Assembly: GCA_001770415.1 (NCBI GenBank)
Contig: MEQX01000076.1
Location: 1 to 48,084 of the forward strand
Length of the DNA stretch: 48,084 nt
DNA from: Betaproteobacteria bacterium RIFCSPLOWO2_02_FULL_63_19
Lineage (GTDB): Bacteria; Pseudomonadota; Gammaproteobacteria; Burkholderiales; SG8-39
Direction of reading: 5' to 3'
Below are positions 15,964 to 25,057 of the stretch, in pieces. The notes below the pieces were generated by a model. That model was not told the origin of the DNA. It did not search any database and saw nothing but the letters and a program-made list of their open reading frames with translations. Each line of letters opens with the position of its first letter. The first letter of the stretch is position 1. The position numbers and the translations under genes are program-made.

Positions 15964-16082
15964 ACCTGCGTATCCTCCATGGCGGCATCGGCCGACGACG
16001 GACCGCATGGCCGCGGTTCGCGGGCGCCCTTCGCGTCGGAGTCCCTGCCGGTGCCCGAGGTCGCTGCGCTTGTCGAGGGACG

Positions 16083-16553
16083 CTACGCCTCCTGAAAATA
16101 GCGCCGCGTCAGCCATTCGGCGACCAGCACCGGCTTGTGCTCGCCTTCGCGTTCGACGGACACAGTCCAGGTAAGCTGCACGCCGCCACTGATGTCCTCC
16201 AGCGCCGCGAGCACGAAGCGCGCGCGCACTCGCGCGCCGGCGGGCACCGGCCCGGTAAAGCGCACGCGGTTGAGCCCGTAGTTGACGCCCATGCGCACGC
16301 CGCGCATTTCGATCGCCTCCAGCAGCAACCGCGGCAGCAGCGACAGCGTCAGAAACCCGTGCGCAACGGTCGTGCCATAGGCCGATTCCTTCCGTGCGCG
16401 CTCCACGTCGACGTGTATCCACTGGAAATCGCCCGTCGCCTCGGCGAACTCATCGATCCGCCGCTGCGTGACTTCGAACCAATCGCCAACGGCGAGTTCC
16501 TGCCCGAGCTGCCCGCGCAGCGGCGAAATCCCTTCGATAATGACTTTGGCCAT
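16083..16553 (-). CDS. MaoC-like (R)-specific enoyl-CoA hydratase
   Basis: A 156-residue hot-dog fold protein of the MaoC/PhaJ type. The hydratase motif is present: Asp and His of ATGDFQWIHVDVERA (about 40-52) and the following AHGFLTLSLLP. It should hydrate trans-2-enoyl-CoA to (R)-3-hydroxyacyl-CoA, linking fatty acid degradation to PHA or other pathways. Start ATG at 16553 and length are normal. It lies 119 bases upstream of the DUF3301 gene, possibly in the same leftward transcript. Confidence 0.93.
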   Translation of the reverse strand: MAKVIIEGISPLRGQLGQELAVGDWFEVTQRRIDEFAEATGDFQWIHVDVERARKESAYGTTVAHGFLTLSLLPRLLLEAIEMRGVRMGVNYGLNRVRFTGPVPAGARVRARFVLAALEDISGGVQLTWTVSVEREGEHKPVLVAEWLTRRYFQEA

Positions 16554-16695
16554 GCCGCGATTCTACAGAACAGCTCGCGTAAGCATCGGTGCCGTTGCAT
16601 GCGGCCAGGCTGTTTCCGAGAGCCGGCCGGCATTCCCGCGCGGACGATTGGACCGCGTGACAAATTCCCCGCGCGCAGCGCTCGACTTCCGCGGC

Positions 16696-17286
16696 TCACT
16701 GCGGCGGGCGAACGCCGTCTTTGCTCACCTGGATGCGGGGCGCGATCAGCTTGCCGTCGGCGCGCTTCTGAACGATCGCGAACACGTATTCGCCCGGCTT
16801 CAGGTCCGCGCGCGTTCCGCGGACGGCTCGCACCAGCGCCGCGGATTCGGGGACGATGATCTTCTGCGAGCCGCCCTTGAACTGCAGCATGAGTTCGCGA
16901 TTGCCGGCGGAAGTCACTGTCGCCGAAACGATGGCATTGGTCATCGTCGAACCCGGCTGCAGATCCCAGAGTCGCTGCCCCTGCGGCGCAGTCTTCGGGA
17001 GGTAATGGACTTCGACCGCAATCATCGAACCATCGGGTTGTTTCAGCGTCGTCGCACCGATGTAGTCACCCTGCTTGATGTCTTCGAACCTGATTGCCTT
17101 GGCGACCGAAACGGCCACCTTGTCAGGCAAATGCAGGCTAAGGTCTTCGCCCGCGCGCGATTTCACCGACAACATGTCGGCCTGCACGGCGGTGATCATT
17201 CCGCGCAGCCGCACGCTCTGCGCGTCGGCCGTCACGCTCGCAGACATTCCCAGCGCCAGTATCAGCGTGCATCCTATCCGATTCAT
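16696..17286 (-). CDS. Secreted protein of unknown function
   Basis: A 196-residue exported protein. Signal peptide MNRIGCTLILALGMSASVTADA is followed by VRLRGMITAVQADMLSVKSR and ITNDIRF-like beta strands, DLQPGSTMTNAIVSATV and LKPGEYVFAIVQKR, suggesting a beta-barrel or OB-like repeat of two halves. I recognise the family as one common in Burkholderiales and Rhizobiales with no assigned role; some members are misnamed as metal transport permeases. The ATG at 17286 is chosen for its ribosome-binding site GGGAGCGG and the signal peptide. Single gene. Confidence 0.75.
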   Translation of the reverse strand: MNRIGCTLILALGMSASVTADAQSVRLRGMITAVQADMLSVKSRAGEDLSLHLPDKVAVSVAKAIRFEDIKQGDYIGATTLKQPDGSMIAVEVHYLPKTAPQGQRLWDLQPGSTMTNAIVSATVTSAGNRELMLQFKGGSQKIIVPESAALVRAVRGTRADLKPGEYVFAIVQKRADGKLIAPRIQVSKDGVRPPQ

Positions 17287-17404
17287 TTTCCGCTCCCGGT
17301 GAGTTCGACGCCCCGTCCGTTGACGGGCTGTCATGCGTGCCCGCGGATTTGCAGGCAATGCGTATACATCCAGCGTGCCCCTGCTATTCCCCGGGCGGGA
17401 GACC

Positions 17405-18052
17405 CTATTTTTTCGTCAGCACCAGGATGACTCGGCCGTGTCCGCGGGCCCGCGCCAGGTCGATCGGCTCGCGCCCGGCCTTGTTGCGCGCCGACTTGTT
17501 CGCTTTGCTCGCCAGCAAGTAGGCGACGAGATCGGCATTGCCGCTCGCCGCGGCCCCATGCAACGGCGTGTTTCCCGCGGCGTCGCTCGCGCGCACCGAT
17601 GCGCCGTGCCCGACCAGCACCTTCGCGACGGCGGTGGTGCCGGTCATCGCCGCCCAATGCAGCGGCGTCTCGCCGTCCTTGTTCGCTGATCCCGGTTCGG
17701 CGCCGCGCGCGAGCAGTAGCGTCGCCAGAGCCGCATCGTTGTAGAGCGCGGCCGCGTGCAGCGGCGTCTCCCCGTTCGGCGTGCGCGCCTCGATGTCCGC
17801 GCCGTTGTCCAGAAGCACCTTGACGACGGCCATCTGCCCGTTTTCGACCGCGACATAAAGCGGCGATTCGCCGTTGGCGTTTCTGGCCGTGTAATGAACG
17901 CCGGCCCGCACTAGGCGGGTCACCTCGGCCTCGTTTCGCGCGTTGATGGCCCGAAAAAGCGCTTCGCGCAGGCTTTGTGCTCGGGCCAGCTCGCCACCGA
18001 ACACGCCTCCGAGCAGGGCGAGTGTCAGGAATACGCTTCGAACCGAGTTCAC
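17405..18052 (-). CDS. Exported ankyrin-repeat protein
   Basis: A 215-residue protein with a signal peptide (VNSVRSVFLTLALLGGVFGG to ARA-26) and about five ankyrin repeats from residue 30 on, shown by NGESPLYVAVENGQMAVVKV, NGETPLHAAALYNDAALATL, DGETPLHWAAMTGTTAVAKV and GNTPLHGAAASGNADLVAYL. Ankyrin repeats bind other proteins; in the periplasm such proteins often protect against oxidative stress or inhibit proteases. The GTG at 18052 is preceded by GGAGGTG at ideal spacing; ORF extension upstream is rejected. Monocistronic and divergent from the RTX protein gene. Confidence 0.9.
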   Translation of the reverse strand: MNSVRSVFLTLALLGGVFGGELARAQSLREALFRAINARNEAEVTRLVRAGVHYTARNANGESPLYVAVENGQMAVVKVLLDNGADIEARTPNGETPLHAAALYNDAALATLLLARGAEPGSANKDGETPLHWAAMTGTTAVAKVLVGHGASVRASDAAGNTPLHGAAASGNADLVAYLLASKANKSARNKAGREPIDLARARGHGRVILVLTKK

Positions 18053-18161
18053 GGCGCCACCTCCATCCCGGACGGATCCGGAAAGACTAACAGAACCCCC
18101 GCCGACGTAATGCCATGACGACCACTCGCTGCGCACTATGGCCGTTTAGGCCGGACTCATC

Positions 18162-18167
18162 TATAGT
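18162..18167 (+). promoter_or_regulatory. Possible -10 box of the RTX metalloprotease gene
   Basis: TATAGT in the 232-base gap upstream of the RTX protein is the best -10 match. The hexamer at the proper distance (18139-18144, TGGCCG) is weak, and a short palindrome GGCC-N5-GGCC (18140-18152) overlaps it, so regulation by an activator is conceivable. Low certainty. Confidence 0.25.
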
Positions 18168-18284
18168 GCCCGAGTTCGGAGGCCCAGCCGAAAATGCGCA
18201 GGCCGTTTCCGGATTCGGATACAGACTCGCCGGCGGCAATGTACCGCCGAGCCGACGCCAATAACTTATAAGGAGTACCAGGAC

Positions 18285-19841
18285 GTGGCCAACGATACAG
18301 TGACTTCGAACCAGGCGACAACGGTCATCGCCAACCCGATCAGCGGCAATGACCGCATCGACGTGCTGCTGGAGAGCGCCGATTTCCGCTGGAACTACCC
18401 GCAGCCGCTCAAGACACCGGTGGAGGTGACCTACAGCTTCATGACGGCGGCGCCGACCTACGCCGAAGCAGAGGACAAGAAGGGGTTCACGCCGTTCAAC
18501 GACGCGCAGAAGACGGCGACCAAGGACATACTGGCCCAGATCTCGGCACAGTTCGACGTCACTTTCAAGGAGGTTGCCGACAGCGCCGGCAGCTACGGCC
18601 AGATCCGCTTCGGCAACAACGACCAGGGCGAAACCAGCGCCGGCTATGCATCCTATCCCGATCCGAGCGGGAACCCCGCCGGGGGCGACCTCTACATCAA
18701 CAACCAGGACCCGGCCAATCTCGAAGGCATCACCCCCGGCACCAACGCATATGCGACGCTGGTGCACGAAATCGGCCACACGCTGGGCCTCAAGCACCCA
18801 GGCAACTACAACGCGGGCGAAGCCGCTTCGACCGCGCCCGGCAATTTCCTCGCCAAGGACGAGGACAGCGAGGCCAACACCATCATGTCGTACGTGAAGA
18901 CGCCGCAGCAGCTCGAGCGCGACTTCTTCGGCAAGTACGACATCCTTGCGCTCGACTACCTCTACGGCGCGCGCAGCTTCAAGACCGGAGGCGACATCTA
19001 TAGCTTCGGCAACAGCGCGGGCGTCCTGCTGCAGATCATCAACGACGACGGCGGCATCGACACGATCGACGCTTCCAGCGCGACGGTCGCAGCGACCATC
19101 GATCTGCGCGACAGCGGTTCGAGTTCCATCGGCACACTCGCGGATGGGGCTGCCGCGCAAGACAATCTGACGATCGCGTTCGGCGACATCATCGAAAACG
19201 CGATCGGCTCGGCGCTCGGCGACACGATTACCGGCAACAGCAGCGCCAACTCGATCACCGGCGGCGCCGGCAACGACACGCTGGACGGCGGCGACGGCAT
19301 CGACTCGGCAGTCTTCCAGGGAACCAAGAGTGCATACACGATCAGCCCGCAGGGCGCCGGGTGGACGATCGCGGACGGGACATCGGGACGGGACGGAACC
19401 GACGCGCTGGCGAAGATCGAGCGTCTGAAGTTTTCCGACTTCAGCGTTGCGCTCGACGTGGGCGCGACCTCGAACGCGGGCATCGCCGCCAAGATCCTGG
19501 GCGCGGTGTTCGGTAAGAGCGAGGTGGCCAACAAGCAATACGCGGGCATCGGTTTGAAATACCTCGACTCGGGAACCAGCTACGCCGACCTCATGAAGCT
19601 CGCGCTCGATGTGAAGCTGGGCAGCGGATTCAAGACCAGCGACGAAGTGACGCTGCTGTACAACAACCTCGTGGGAATGACACCAAGTGCCGCGGATATC
19701 GCCTACTGGGAAGGAACGGTCGCCTCGAATCAGTTCACGCAGACCACGCTTGCGATGATGGCGGCCGACCACGCGCTCAACACGGACAACATCCAGCTCG
19801 CCGGTCTGGCGGCGACAGGGCTGGAGTACATCCCCGCCTAG
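18285..19841 (+). CDS. Serralysin-like (M10) RTX metalloprotease
   Basis: A 518-residue calcium-binding zinc protease. The catalytic domain carries HEIGHTLGLKHPG (His161, Glu162, His165, His171) and the Met-turn IMSY (Met201), followed by FFGKYDILALDYLYGA, the serralysin linker. RTX nonapeptide-type repeats are few (ITGGAGNDTLDGGDGID, about 323-340). The C-terminal 110 residues (LLYNNLVGMTPSAADIAYW, AMMAADHALN) resemble the DUF4214-type module of type I-secreted proteins. There is no Sec signal peptide, as expected for type I secretion, but no secretion genes lie in the window. The GTG start has AAGGAG nine bases upstream. Probably an extracellular protease. Confidence 0.9.
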   Translation: MANDTVTSNQATTVIANPISGNDRIDVLLESADFRWNYPQPLKTPVEVTYSFMTAAPTYAEAEDKKGFTPFNDAQKTATKDILAQISAQFDVTFKEVADSAGSYGQIRFGNNDQGETSAGYASYPDPSGNPAGGDLYINNQDPANLEGITPGTNAYATLVHEIGHTLGLKHPGNYNAGEAASTAPGNFLAKDEDSEANTIMSYVKTPQQLERDFFGKYDILALDYLYGARSFKTGGDIYSFGNSAGVLLQIINDDGGIDTIDASSATVAATIDLRDSGSSSIGTLADGAAAQDNLTIAFGDIIENAIGSALGDTITGNSSANSITGGAGNDTLDGGDGIDSAVFQGTKSAYTISPQGAGWTIADGTSGRDGTDALAKIERLKFSDFSVALDVGATSNAGIAAKILGAVFGKSEVANKQYAGIGLKYLDSGTSYADLMKLALDVKLGSGFKTSDEVTLLYNNLVGMTPSAADIAYWEGTVASNQFTQTTLAMMAADHALNTDNIQLAGLAATGLEYIPA

Positions 19842-19899
19842 GGTCGCGGCCGAAGCAGCCGGAAAGTGAGCAACAGCCAATTTCCACCGGGAGGGAATC

Positions 19900-20733
19900 A
19901 TGCCGTTGATTGCAATGACACGCGAAATGGGCTCGCTGGGCAAAGACGTCGCGCAGGGCGTCGCGGAAACCTTGGGACTCGAAGTCGTGCACCACGAGAT
20001 CATCGACCACGTCGCAGACAAGATGCGCCTGCGCAAGAGCCACGTCATTCGCCTGCTCGACGGCAGGGCCTCGATGCTCGAACGGCTCACCGCCGACCGC
20101 ACCAGCCTCGCGATCTTTACCGCGGACGAGACCTACGGCATCGCGCAACGGGAAAAGGGCGCGATCATCCGCGGCTGGGGCGCGACGCATCTGCTGCGAG
20201 GCGTCGGCCATACCGTGCGCGTGAGGGTGTGCGCCCCCCGCGAGTTGCGCGTGCAGCGCATGATGGAACGACTGCAGACACACGACGAGAGCTTCGTCCG
20301 AAGGGAAGTCGAGATGTCCGACGAGGCGCATGCAGCGATCATGCGCCGGCATTTCGACATCGACTGGCAGGACGGCGAGCAGTACGACGTTTCACTGAAC
20401 ACCGAGCGCGTTTCCATCGCGGAGTGCGTCGACGAAGTGCTCAAACTGGTGCGCGATCCGGTATTCGCGGAAACCGACGAGTCGCGGGCCTCGCTGGACA
20501 ACCTGTCGTTGTCGGCCCACGTGCGCGCCGCGCTGCGCAACGATCCGCGCACGCGCAAGGCCAATGTAACGATCGTAAGCGACCGCGGCCGCGTGCTGCT
20601 CTCGGGAATGATCGAAGGAGGCTCGCAGGACCAGGCGTTGCTCGCCGAAGTGGCGGCAGGCGTTCCGCGCGTCAAAAGCGTGGAAAATCTCGTCAAACCC
20701 ACCAAGCCGGATCGTTACCGGGGACAGTACTGA
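19900..20733 (+). CDS. Cytidylate-kinase-like protein fused to a BON domain
   Basis: A 277-residue fusion. Residues 1-195 belong to the cytidylate-kinase-like family: MTREMGSLGKDVAQGVAETL at the N-terminus replaces the canonical P-loop, and EKGAIIRGWGATHLLRG and VRVCAPRELRVQRM are family motifs. Residues about 207-270 form a BON domain (SAHVRAALRNDP, NVTIVSDRGRVLLSGMI, VPRVKSVENLV), normally found in periplasmic, membrane-binding proteins such as OsmY. The pairing of a nucleotide-kinase fold with BON, with no signal peptide, suggests a cytoplasmic sensor or regulator rather than a metabolic CMP kinase. It lies 58 bases after the RTX gene and 173 bases before the phosphate transporter. Confidence 0.85.
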   Translation: MPLIAMTREMGSLGKDVAQGVAETLGLEVVHHEIIDHVADKMRLRKSHVIRLLDGRASMLERLTADRTSLAIFTADETYGIAQREKGAIIRGWGATHLLRGVGHTVRVRVCAPRELRVQRMMERLQTHDESFVRREVEMSDEAHAAIMRRHFDIDWQDGEQYDVSLNTERVSIAECVDEVLKLVRDPVFAETDESRASLDNLSLSAHVRAALRNDPRTRKANVTIVSDRGRVLLSGMIEGGSQDQALLAEVAAGVPRVKSVENLVKPTKPDRYRGQY

Positions 20734-20771
20734 GCAGGTAGCGGTAATCATTCGCATTGCTGCGGCACGCG

Positions 20772-20786
20772 CGGCAGTCCGCGTGA
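20772..20786 (+). repeat. Copy 1 of a dispersed 15-bp repeat
   Basis: CGGCAGTCCGCGTGA occurs here and at 41029-41043. Similarity continues downstream (CAGAATTCC here, AAGATTCC there). The unit is nearly self-complementary (GCGG-CAGT-CCGC), as in REP elements. Both copies are intergenic. Confidence 0.45.
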
Positions 20787-20906
20787 CAGAATTCCTGGAA
20801 CCAGCGGGCGCGTTTGCACCGAAGGGGGCTGCGTTGACATCCGCGCTTGCCTTTCGCGGTCGATTTTGACCATGATGCGGGTCCAAACCGGGCGAACAGA
20901 CGGCGA

Positions 20907-22499
20907 ATGAAGCTCCCGCGGCTACAGAAGAAATCGACGCTCGACAAGGACCTCAACAAGTTCGTCCGCCTCGAAAGAGCGACGGCCGAAACCGGTCAAA
21001 GAATCGTCAAGATCGGACTGGGGATCCTGTTCCTGGTGGCGGTCTGGGTCATCGCCATCATCGGCTATTACGACATTACTCTTTTCCCGGTTACCGAGAA
21101 TGCCGCGTTCATCGTCGCCGCCTGCATCATCGGCGGCTACATGGCACTGAACATCGGCGCCAACGACGTCGCGAACAACGTCGGGCCGGCGGTCGGATCG
21201 AAAGCGCTGACGCTGATCGGAGCACTGCTGATCGCGGCCGTCTTCGAGGCCGCGGGCGCCATCATTGCCGGCGGCGATGTCGTCGCGACGATCAAGGACG
21301 GAATCATCAACCCGGCATTGATGCCGGACGCGGACACCTTCATCCGCGCGATGCTGGCTGCATTGCTGGCGGCCGCGCTGTGGCTCAATCTCGCCACCTA
21401 CATCGGTGCCCCCGTCTCGACCACCCACGCCATCGTCGGCGGGGTCATGGGGGCTGGAATCGCCGCGACCGGACTGGGCGCCGTCAACTGGCCCACCGTG
21501 ACAAAAATCGCCGCCAGCTGGGTGATATCGCCGGTCATGGGCGGCGTGATCGCCGCGGCATTTCTGGCCTTCATCAAGTTCGCCATCTACCGCACCGAGG
21601 ACATGATCGCTGCGGCCAGACGGTGGGTGCCGGTGCTGGTGGCGATCATGGCTGCGGCGTTCGCAATGTACCTGGTGACGAAAGGGCTGAAGAAGCTGTG
21701 GCAGCCCGGGGTCTGGTTAGTCGCGGGCATCGGCGGTGGCGCCTTCGTCGCTTTTTACGCCGCGGTCAAGCCCATGGTCGCTCATGCATCGGTGCGCATG
21801 GAAAAGCGCCGCAAGGCCGTCAGTACTCTGTTCACCATCCCCTTGGTCTGCTCGGCGGCGCTGCTGTCCTTTGCCCATGGGGCAAACGACGTAGCCAACG
21901 CGGTGGGGCCGCTGGCGGCCATCGTCGATGCGGTGTCCTCGGGAGGCGTGTCCCACAAGGTCGGCGTTCCGTTCTGGGTGATGCTGGTCGGCGCGCTCGG
22001 TATTTCCGCCGGCTTGATACTCTTCGGTCCCAGACTGATTCGCATGGTCGGCGAGCAGATCACCAAACTGGACCGCGCCCGCGCCTTTTGCGTCGCGCTG
22101 TCGGCGGCGATCACCGTGATCATCGCTTCGGCGATGGGATTGCCGGTCAGTTCCACCCACATCGCCGTGGGCGGCGTGTTCGGCGTCGGTTTCCTGCGCG
22201 AATACATCGCCCGCGCGCAGCGCAGGGCCAAAGAACGGGCCAGGATCGCTGCCGCCGCGGGCGCGAATCCGGGCGTCGTTGCGGGCGCGGGGGCGGCCGG
22301 AAACCCGGGGCACAAAGCACCCCTCGCCTGGGAGGCGCAGCGGACGAAACTCTACAAGATCCGCGACCGCAAGCTGGTCCGCCGCCGGCACCTGATGACT
22401 ATCGTGGCCGCCTGGGTGGTCACGGTGCCCTTGGCGGCGGGACTCGCGGCACTTCTTTTCTTCATCTTCAACGCGTTCAACGCCGCCTACACCTATTAG
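20907..22499 (+). CDS. Inorganic phosphate transporter, PiT family
   Basis: A 530-residue membrane protein with about twelve transmembrane segments. The two inverted PiT signatures are intact: GANDVANNVGPAVGS (about 89-103) and GANDVANAVGPLAAI (about 330-345), both needed for phosphate binding, each followed by a conserved PVSTTHAIVGG or PVSSTHIAVGG. It takes up phosphate (as metal-phosphate) with protons or sodium. A hydrophilic loop (about 440-490, rich in Ala, Gly and Arg) precedes the last segments. The ATG at 20907 starts at MKLPRLQKKSTLDKDLNK; an earlier in-frame ATG at 20847 is possible. No PhoU-like partner gene is visible nearby. Confidence 0.93.
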   Translation: MKLPRLQKKSTLDKDLNKFVRLERATAETGQRIVKIGLGILFLVAVWVIAIIGYYDITLFPVTENAAFIVAACIIGGYMALNIGANDVANNVGPAVGSKALTLIGALLIAAVFEAAGAIIAGGDVVATIKDGIINPALMPDADTFIRAMLAALLAAALWLNLATYIGAPVSTTHAIVGGVMGAGIAATGLGAVNWPTVTKIAASWVISPVMGGVIAAAFLAFIKFAIYRTEDMIAAARRWVPVLVAIMAAAFAMYLVTKGLKKLWQPGVWLVAGIGGGAFVAFYAAVKPMVAHASVRMEKRRKAVSTLFTIPLVCSAALLSFAHGANDVANAVGPLAAIVDAVSSGGVSHKVGVPFWVMLVGALGISAGLILFGPRLIRMVGEQITKLDRARAFCVALSAAITVIIASAMGLPVSSTHIAVGGVFGVGFLREYIARAQRRAKERARIAAAAGANPGVVAGAGAAGNPGHKAPLAWEAQRTKLYKIRDRKLVRRRHLMTIVAAWVVTVPLAAGLAALLFFIFNAFNAAYTY

Positions 22500-22529
22500 G
22501 GCCAGTGGGTGTAGAACGACAGCCTCCCG

Positions 22530-22796
22530 TCAGCTCGGCCGGGCCTTGCGCTGCTCTCGCAGGTCGAACCGGCCGACGTTGACAACCATGCGCTCGTGCA
22601 TCCCGTCGCCGATCAACTCCGCTTGATCGCGCGCCTCGACACGAAAGCCGAGCGTGCGCCCGTCGATTTTGACCACTTGAAAAACCGCCGCACGCCCCGA
22701 TTTGAAGTTCGCCCGTGCGGCGCGCGCAGCAAAGGCTCGTACGACGCCGCAAAGCGCAGTACCAAGCGGGAACCGAATCGGGCCGCGACGTGTCTA
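22530..22796 (-). pseudogene. Remnant of a FlK-type thioesterase
   Basis: An open frame on the minus strand without a start codon. Its end, VFQVVKIDGRTLGFRVEAR, then ELIGDGMHERMVVNVGRFD, has the pattern of the C-terminal half of hot-dog thioesterases of the fluoroacetyl-CoA thioesterase group (V-x-G-R-x-L-x-F-x-V-E-A and G-x-H-E-R). Upstream the frame is closed by TAG near 22797 and the N-terminal half, with the catalytic residues, is not found. It is therefore probably a decayed 5'-truncated copy. The 350-base gap between PiT and htpX is otherwise empty apart from the htpX leader. Confidence 0.4.
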
Positions 22797-22849
22797 TGGT
22801 GAACGAATACGCGCTCGGGCGCAGCCGACTTTGAAGGAACCTGGAGACC

Positions 22850-23719
22850 ATGAAACGTATCTTTCTTTTCCTCGCAACCAATATCGCGGTCGTGGTGCTG
22901 TTGTCGGTCGTCCTGAACGTACTGGGGCTGAACAGCTACCTCACGCAGAACGGCATCAATGTCGGCGCGCTGCTTGTCTTTTCGGCCGTCGTGGGCTTTG
23001 CCGGCTCGATTTTTTCGCTGCTGATCTCCAAACCGATGGCCAAGTGGTCCACCGGAGCGCGCGTGCTCGAAAATCCCACCGACGGGACCGAACTTTGGCT
23101 GCTTGCCACCGTGCAGGAACTTGCACGCAAAGCCGGTATCGGCATGCCGGAGGTAGCCGTCTACGAGGGCGAACCGAACGCGTTCGCGACCGGCGCCTTC
23201 AAGAACTCGGCGCTGGTCGCCGTGTCCACCGGACTTCTGCAAAGCATGTCGCGCGAGGAAGTCGAGGCGGTATTGGGCCATGAAATCGGGCATGTCGCCA
23301 ACGGCGACATGGTGACGCTGGCGCTGATCCAGGGCGTGGTGAACACGTTCGTGGTTTTCCTGGCCCGTGTCGTCGGCTTCTTCGTCGACAAGGCCGTATT
23401 CCGCACCGAACGCGGCGTCGGAATGGGTTTCTACATCACCGTATTCGTATGCGAAATCGTATTCGGCATTCTGGCGTCGATCATCGTGATGTGGTTTTCG
23501 CGTCGGCGCGAATTCCGTGCCGATGCAGCCTCGGCCAGCCTGCTGGGCTCGCCGCGTCCGATGATGAACGCACTGGCCCGCCTGGGCGGAATCGAAGCCG
23601 GCGAGCTGCCCAAGTCCATGGCTGCGTTCGGCATCGCCGCCGGCTCGGGCATGATGGCGTTGTTCTCCAGCCACCCGCCGATCGAGGAACGAATCCAGGC
23701 CCTGCAGGCGCGGGCATAA
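22850..23719 (+). CDS. htpX: Membrane zinc protease HtpX
   Basis: A 289-residue inner-membrane M48 metalloprotease that removes damaged membrane proteins together with FtsH. Two N-terminal membrane segments (about 4-24, 38-58) are followed by the zinc motif HEIGH (about 143-147, in [16 protein letters not shown]), two further membrane segments and the third ligand Glu in [13 protein letters not shown]-terminus [20 protein letters not shown] is nearly identical in kind to E. coli HtpX. The GGAGAC ribosome-binding site is at suitable distance. In enterobacteria it is controlled by CpxR and sigma-32; no such site is obvious here. Confidence 0.96.
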   Translation: MKRIFLFLATNIAVVVLLSVVLNVLGLNSYLTQNGINVGALLVFSAVVGFAGSIFSLLISKPMAKWSTGARVLENPTDGTELWLLATVQELARKAGIGMPEVAVYEGEPNAFATGAFKNSALVAVSTGLLQSMSREEVEAVLGHEIGHVANGDMVTLALIQGVVNTFVVFLARVVGFFVDKAVFRTERGVGMGFYITVFVCEIVFGILASIIVMWFSRRREFRADAASASLLGSPRPMMNALARLGGIEAGELPKSMAAFGIAAGSGMMALFSSHPPIEERIQALQARA

Positions 23720-23814
23720 CGAGAACCCACGGTGCAAGGCTGCCCGATGCGGCCCGCGACGACGACGCTCGGGCCGACGTGCCAACAATGCCGTATTCGG
23801 GCGATAATAGGTGC

Positions 23815-24180
23815 ATGAACGATCATCAGCCCCCCAAACCGGTCGACCGGCCCGCTGGCGAGGCGAAGCAGGACGAGGCCCAGGCTTCCGGGCAGCAGAA
23901 CCGGGACCCGCGGCGGCGTTTGCGCGAACTGCTCGCCGTCCCCGAGCGCGATCGGTCGGACGCGATATGGGATGAAATCGTCGGTCTCGAGATCGAGCTT
24001 GCGCCCGGAAACCGCATTTCCGGATCACCGGGTGATGCGGGACGGCGCCAGGAGCCCGGCCGGCGACCGGAACAGGGTCGCCAGCAGGGTCGGCGGGCGG
24101 ATGCCGGATCGGAGTCGAGGTCGGGCAAACGCTTCGCCAAGCGGCCAAGGCGGGGGCCCGGGGCACCGACAAAGGGATGA
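23815..24180 (+). CDS. Small disordered protein of unknown function
   Basis: A 122-residue charged protein. A conserved-looking core RLRELLAVPERDRSDAIWDE and LEIELAPGNR (about 39-70) is flanked by low-complexity stretches rich in Gly, Arg, Pro and Gln. I recall similar cores in betaproteobacterial hypothetical proteins, but can assign no function. The basic C-terminal tail (RSGKRFAKRPRRGPGAP) may bind nucleic acid. ATG at 23815 is the first in-frame start after an AT-rich stretch (GATAATAGG); the ribosome-binding site is weak. It follows htpX by 95 bases. Confidence 0.65.
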   Translation: MNDHQPPKPVDRPAGEAKQDEAQASGQQNRDPRRRLRELLAVPERDRSDAIWDEIVGLEIELAPGNRISGSPGDAGRRQEPGRRPEQGRQQGRRADAGSESRSGKRFAKRPRRGPGAPTKG

Positions 24181-24378
24181 GATCGCCCGGGGGACGCTCG
24201 TTCTCCCGCTGACCCCCGCAGTCTGCACTGCCGCCGGAAACGAACTGCCCGGGCATTCACGCGAGGGCAGCACGGAGTTCGCATAAAGTTCATGCAGGGC
24301 GTGCTGCCGCAGGCCCGAAGCAAATCCGACGACCGAAGATGTTGTTCCACTTCCCTTTCGCTCAAGGAACTGATTACG

Positions 24379-25029
24379 ATGACACAGCAGCATGGCGGCT
24401 CGGCCGCGACCCATTGCCTCGACAAGGAACTGGCGCGCTGGGAACAGCGCTTCGGCATTGACGAATACCATTTCGGTGAAGACCCGAACGGCTACCTCGC
24501 GTCCAAAGCGCCGCTGCTTGTCAAGGACGGGCGCGCACTGTCGGTCGCCGACGGTGAAGGTCGAAACAGCGTCTGGCTGGCGCAACAGGGTCTGCAGGTG
24601 GACGCGTTCGACTTTTCCCCCACCGGCGTTAGAAAGGCGCAGCGCCTGGCACGCGCTCGCGGCGTCCACGTCAACGCAAATGTTTCGGAAGTGTTTCAGT
24701 GGAACTGGGCGCCAGACGCCTACGACGTGGTGGCCGCAATCTTCATACAGTTTCTCGCCCCACCCGAGCGCGACCGGCTCTTCGCTCTGATCAAGAAAGC
24801 GTTGAAACCGGGCGGGCTGCTGATCCTGCAGGGGTACCGCGTCGAACAGCTGAATTACGGAACCGGCGGCCCATCGCAGCCGGAGAACCTGTACACCGAA
24901 GCGATGATCCGCGAAGCGCTCGGTGACCTGGACATCCTCGAAGTACTCTCATGGGACGAAGAGCTACAGGAAGGCACGGCACACGCCGGCATGTCGGCAC
25001 TGATCGGCGTCGCCGCCCGAAAGATCTAA
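24379..25029 (+). CDS. SAM-dependent methyltransferase (TehB-like)
   Basis: A 216-residue class I methyltransferase. The N-terminal WEQRFGIDEYHFGEDPNGYL motif and the SAM-binding region ALSVADGEGRNSVWLAQQG (about 55-73), DAFDFSPTGVRKAQ and VVAAIFIQFLAPPERDRLF are those of the TehB/thiopurine-type group often annotated as tellurite-resistance methyltransferases. Substrate unknown. The ATG at 24379 has AGGAA upstream and gives the expected N-terminus; 87 bases of in-frame upstream sequence are ignored. Convergent with the compatible-solute transporter genes. Confidence 0.9.
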   Translation: MTQQHGGSAATHCLDKELARWEQRFGIDEYHFGEDPNGYLASKAPLLVKDGRALSVADGEGRNSVWLAQQGLQVDAFDFSPTGVRKAQRLARARGVHVNANVSEVFQWNWAPDAYDVVAAIFIQFLAPPERDRLFALIKKALKPGGLLILQGYRVEQLNYGTGGPSQPENLYTEAMIREALGDLDILEVLSWDEELQEGTAHAGMSALIGVAARKI

Positions 25030-25057
25030 AGTCCTGGGCGCTCCGTTGAACGTCCCT

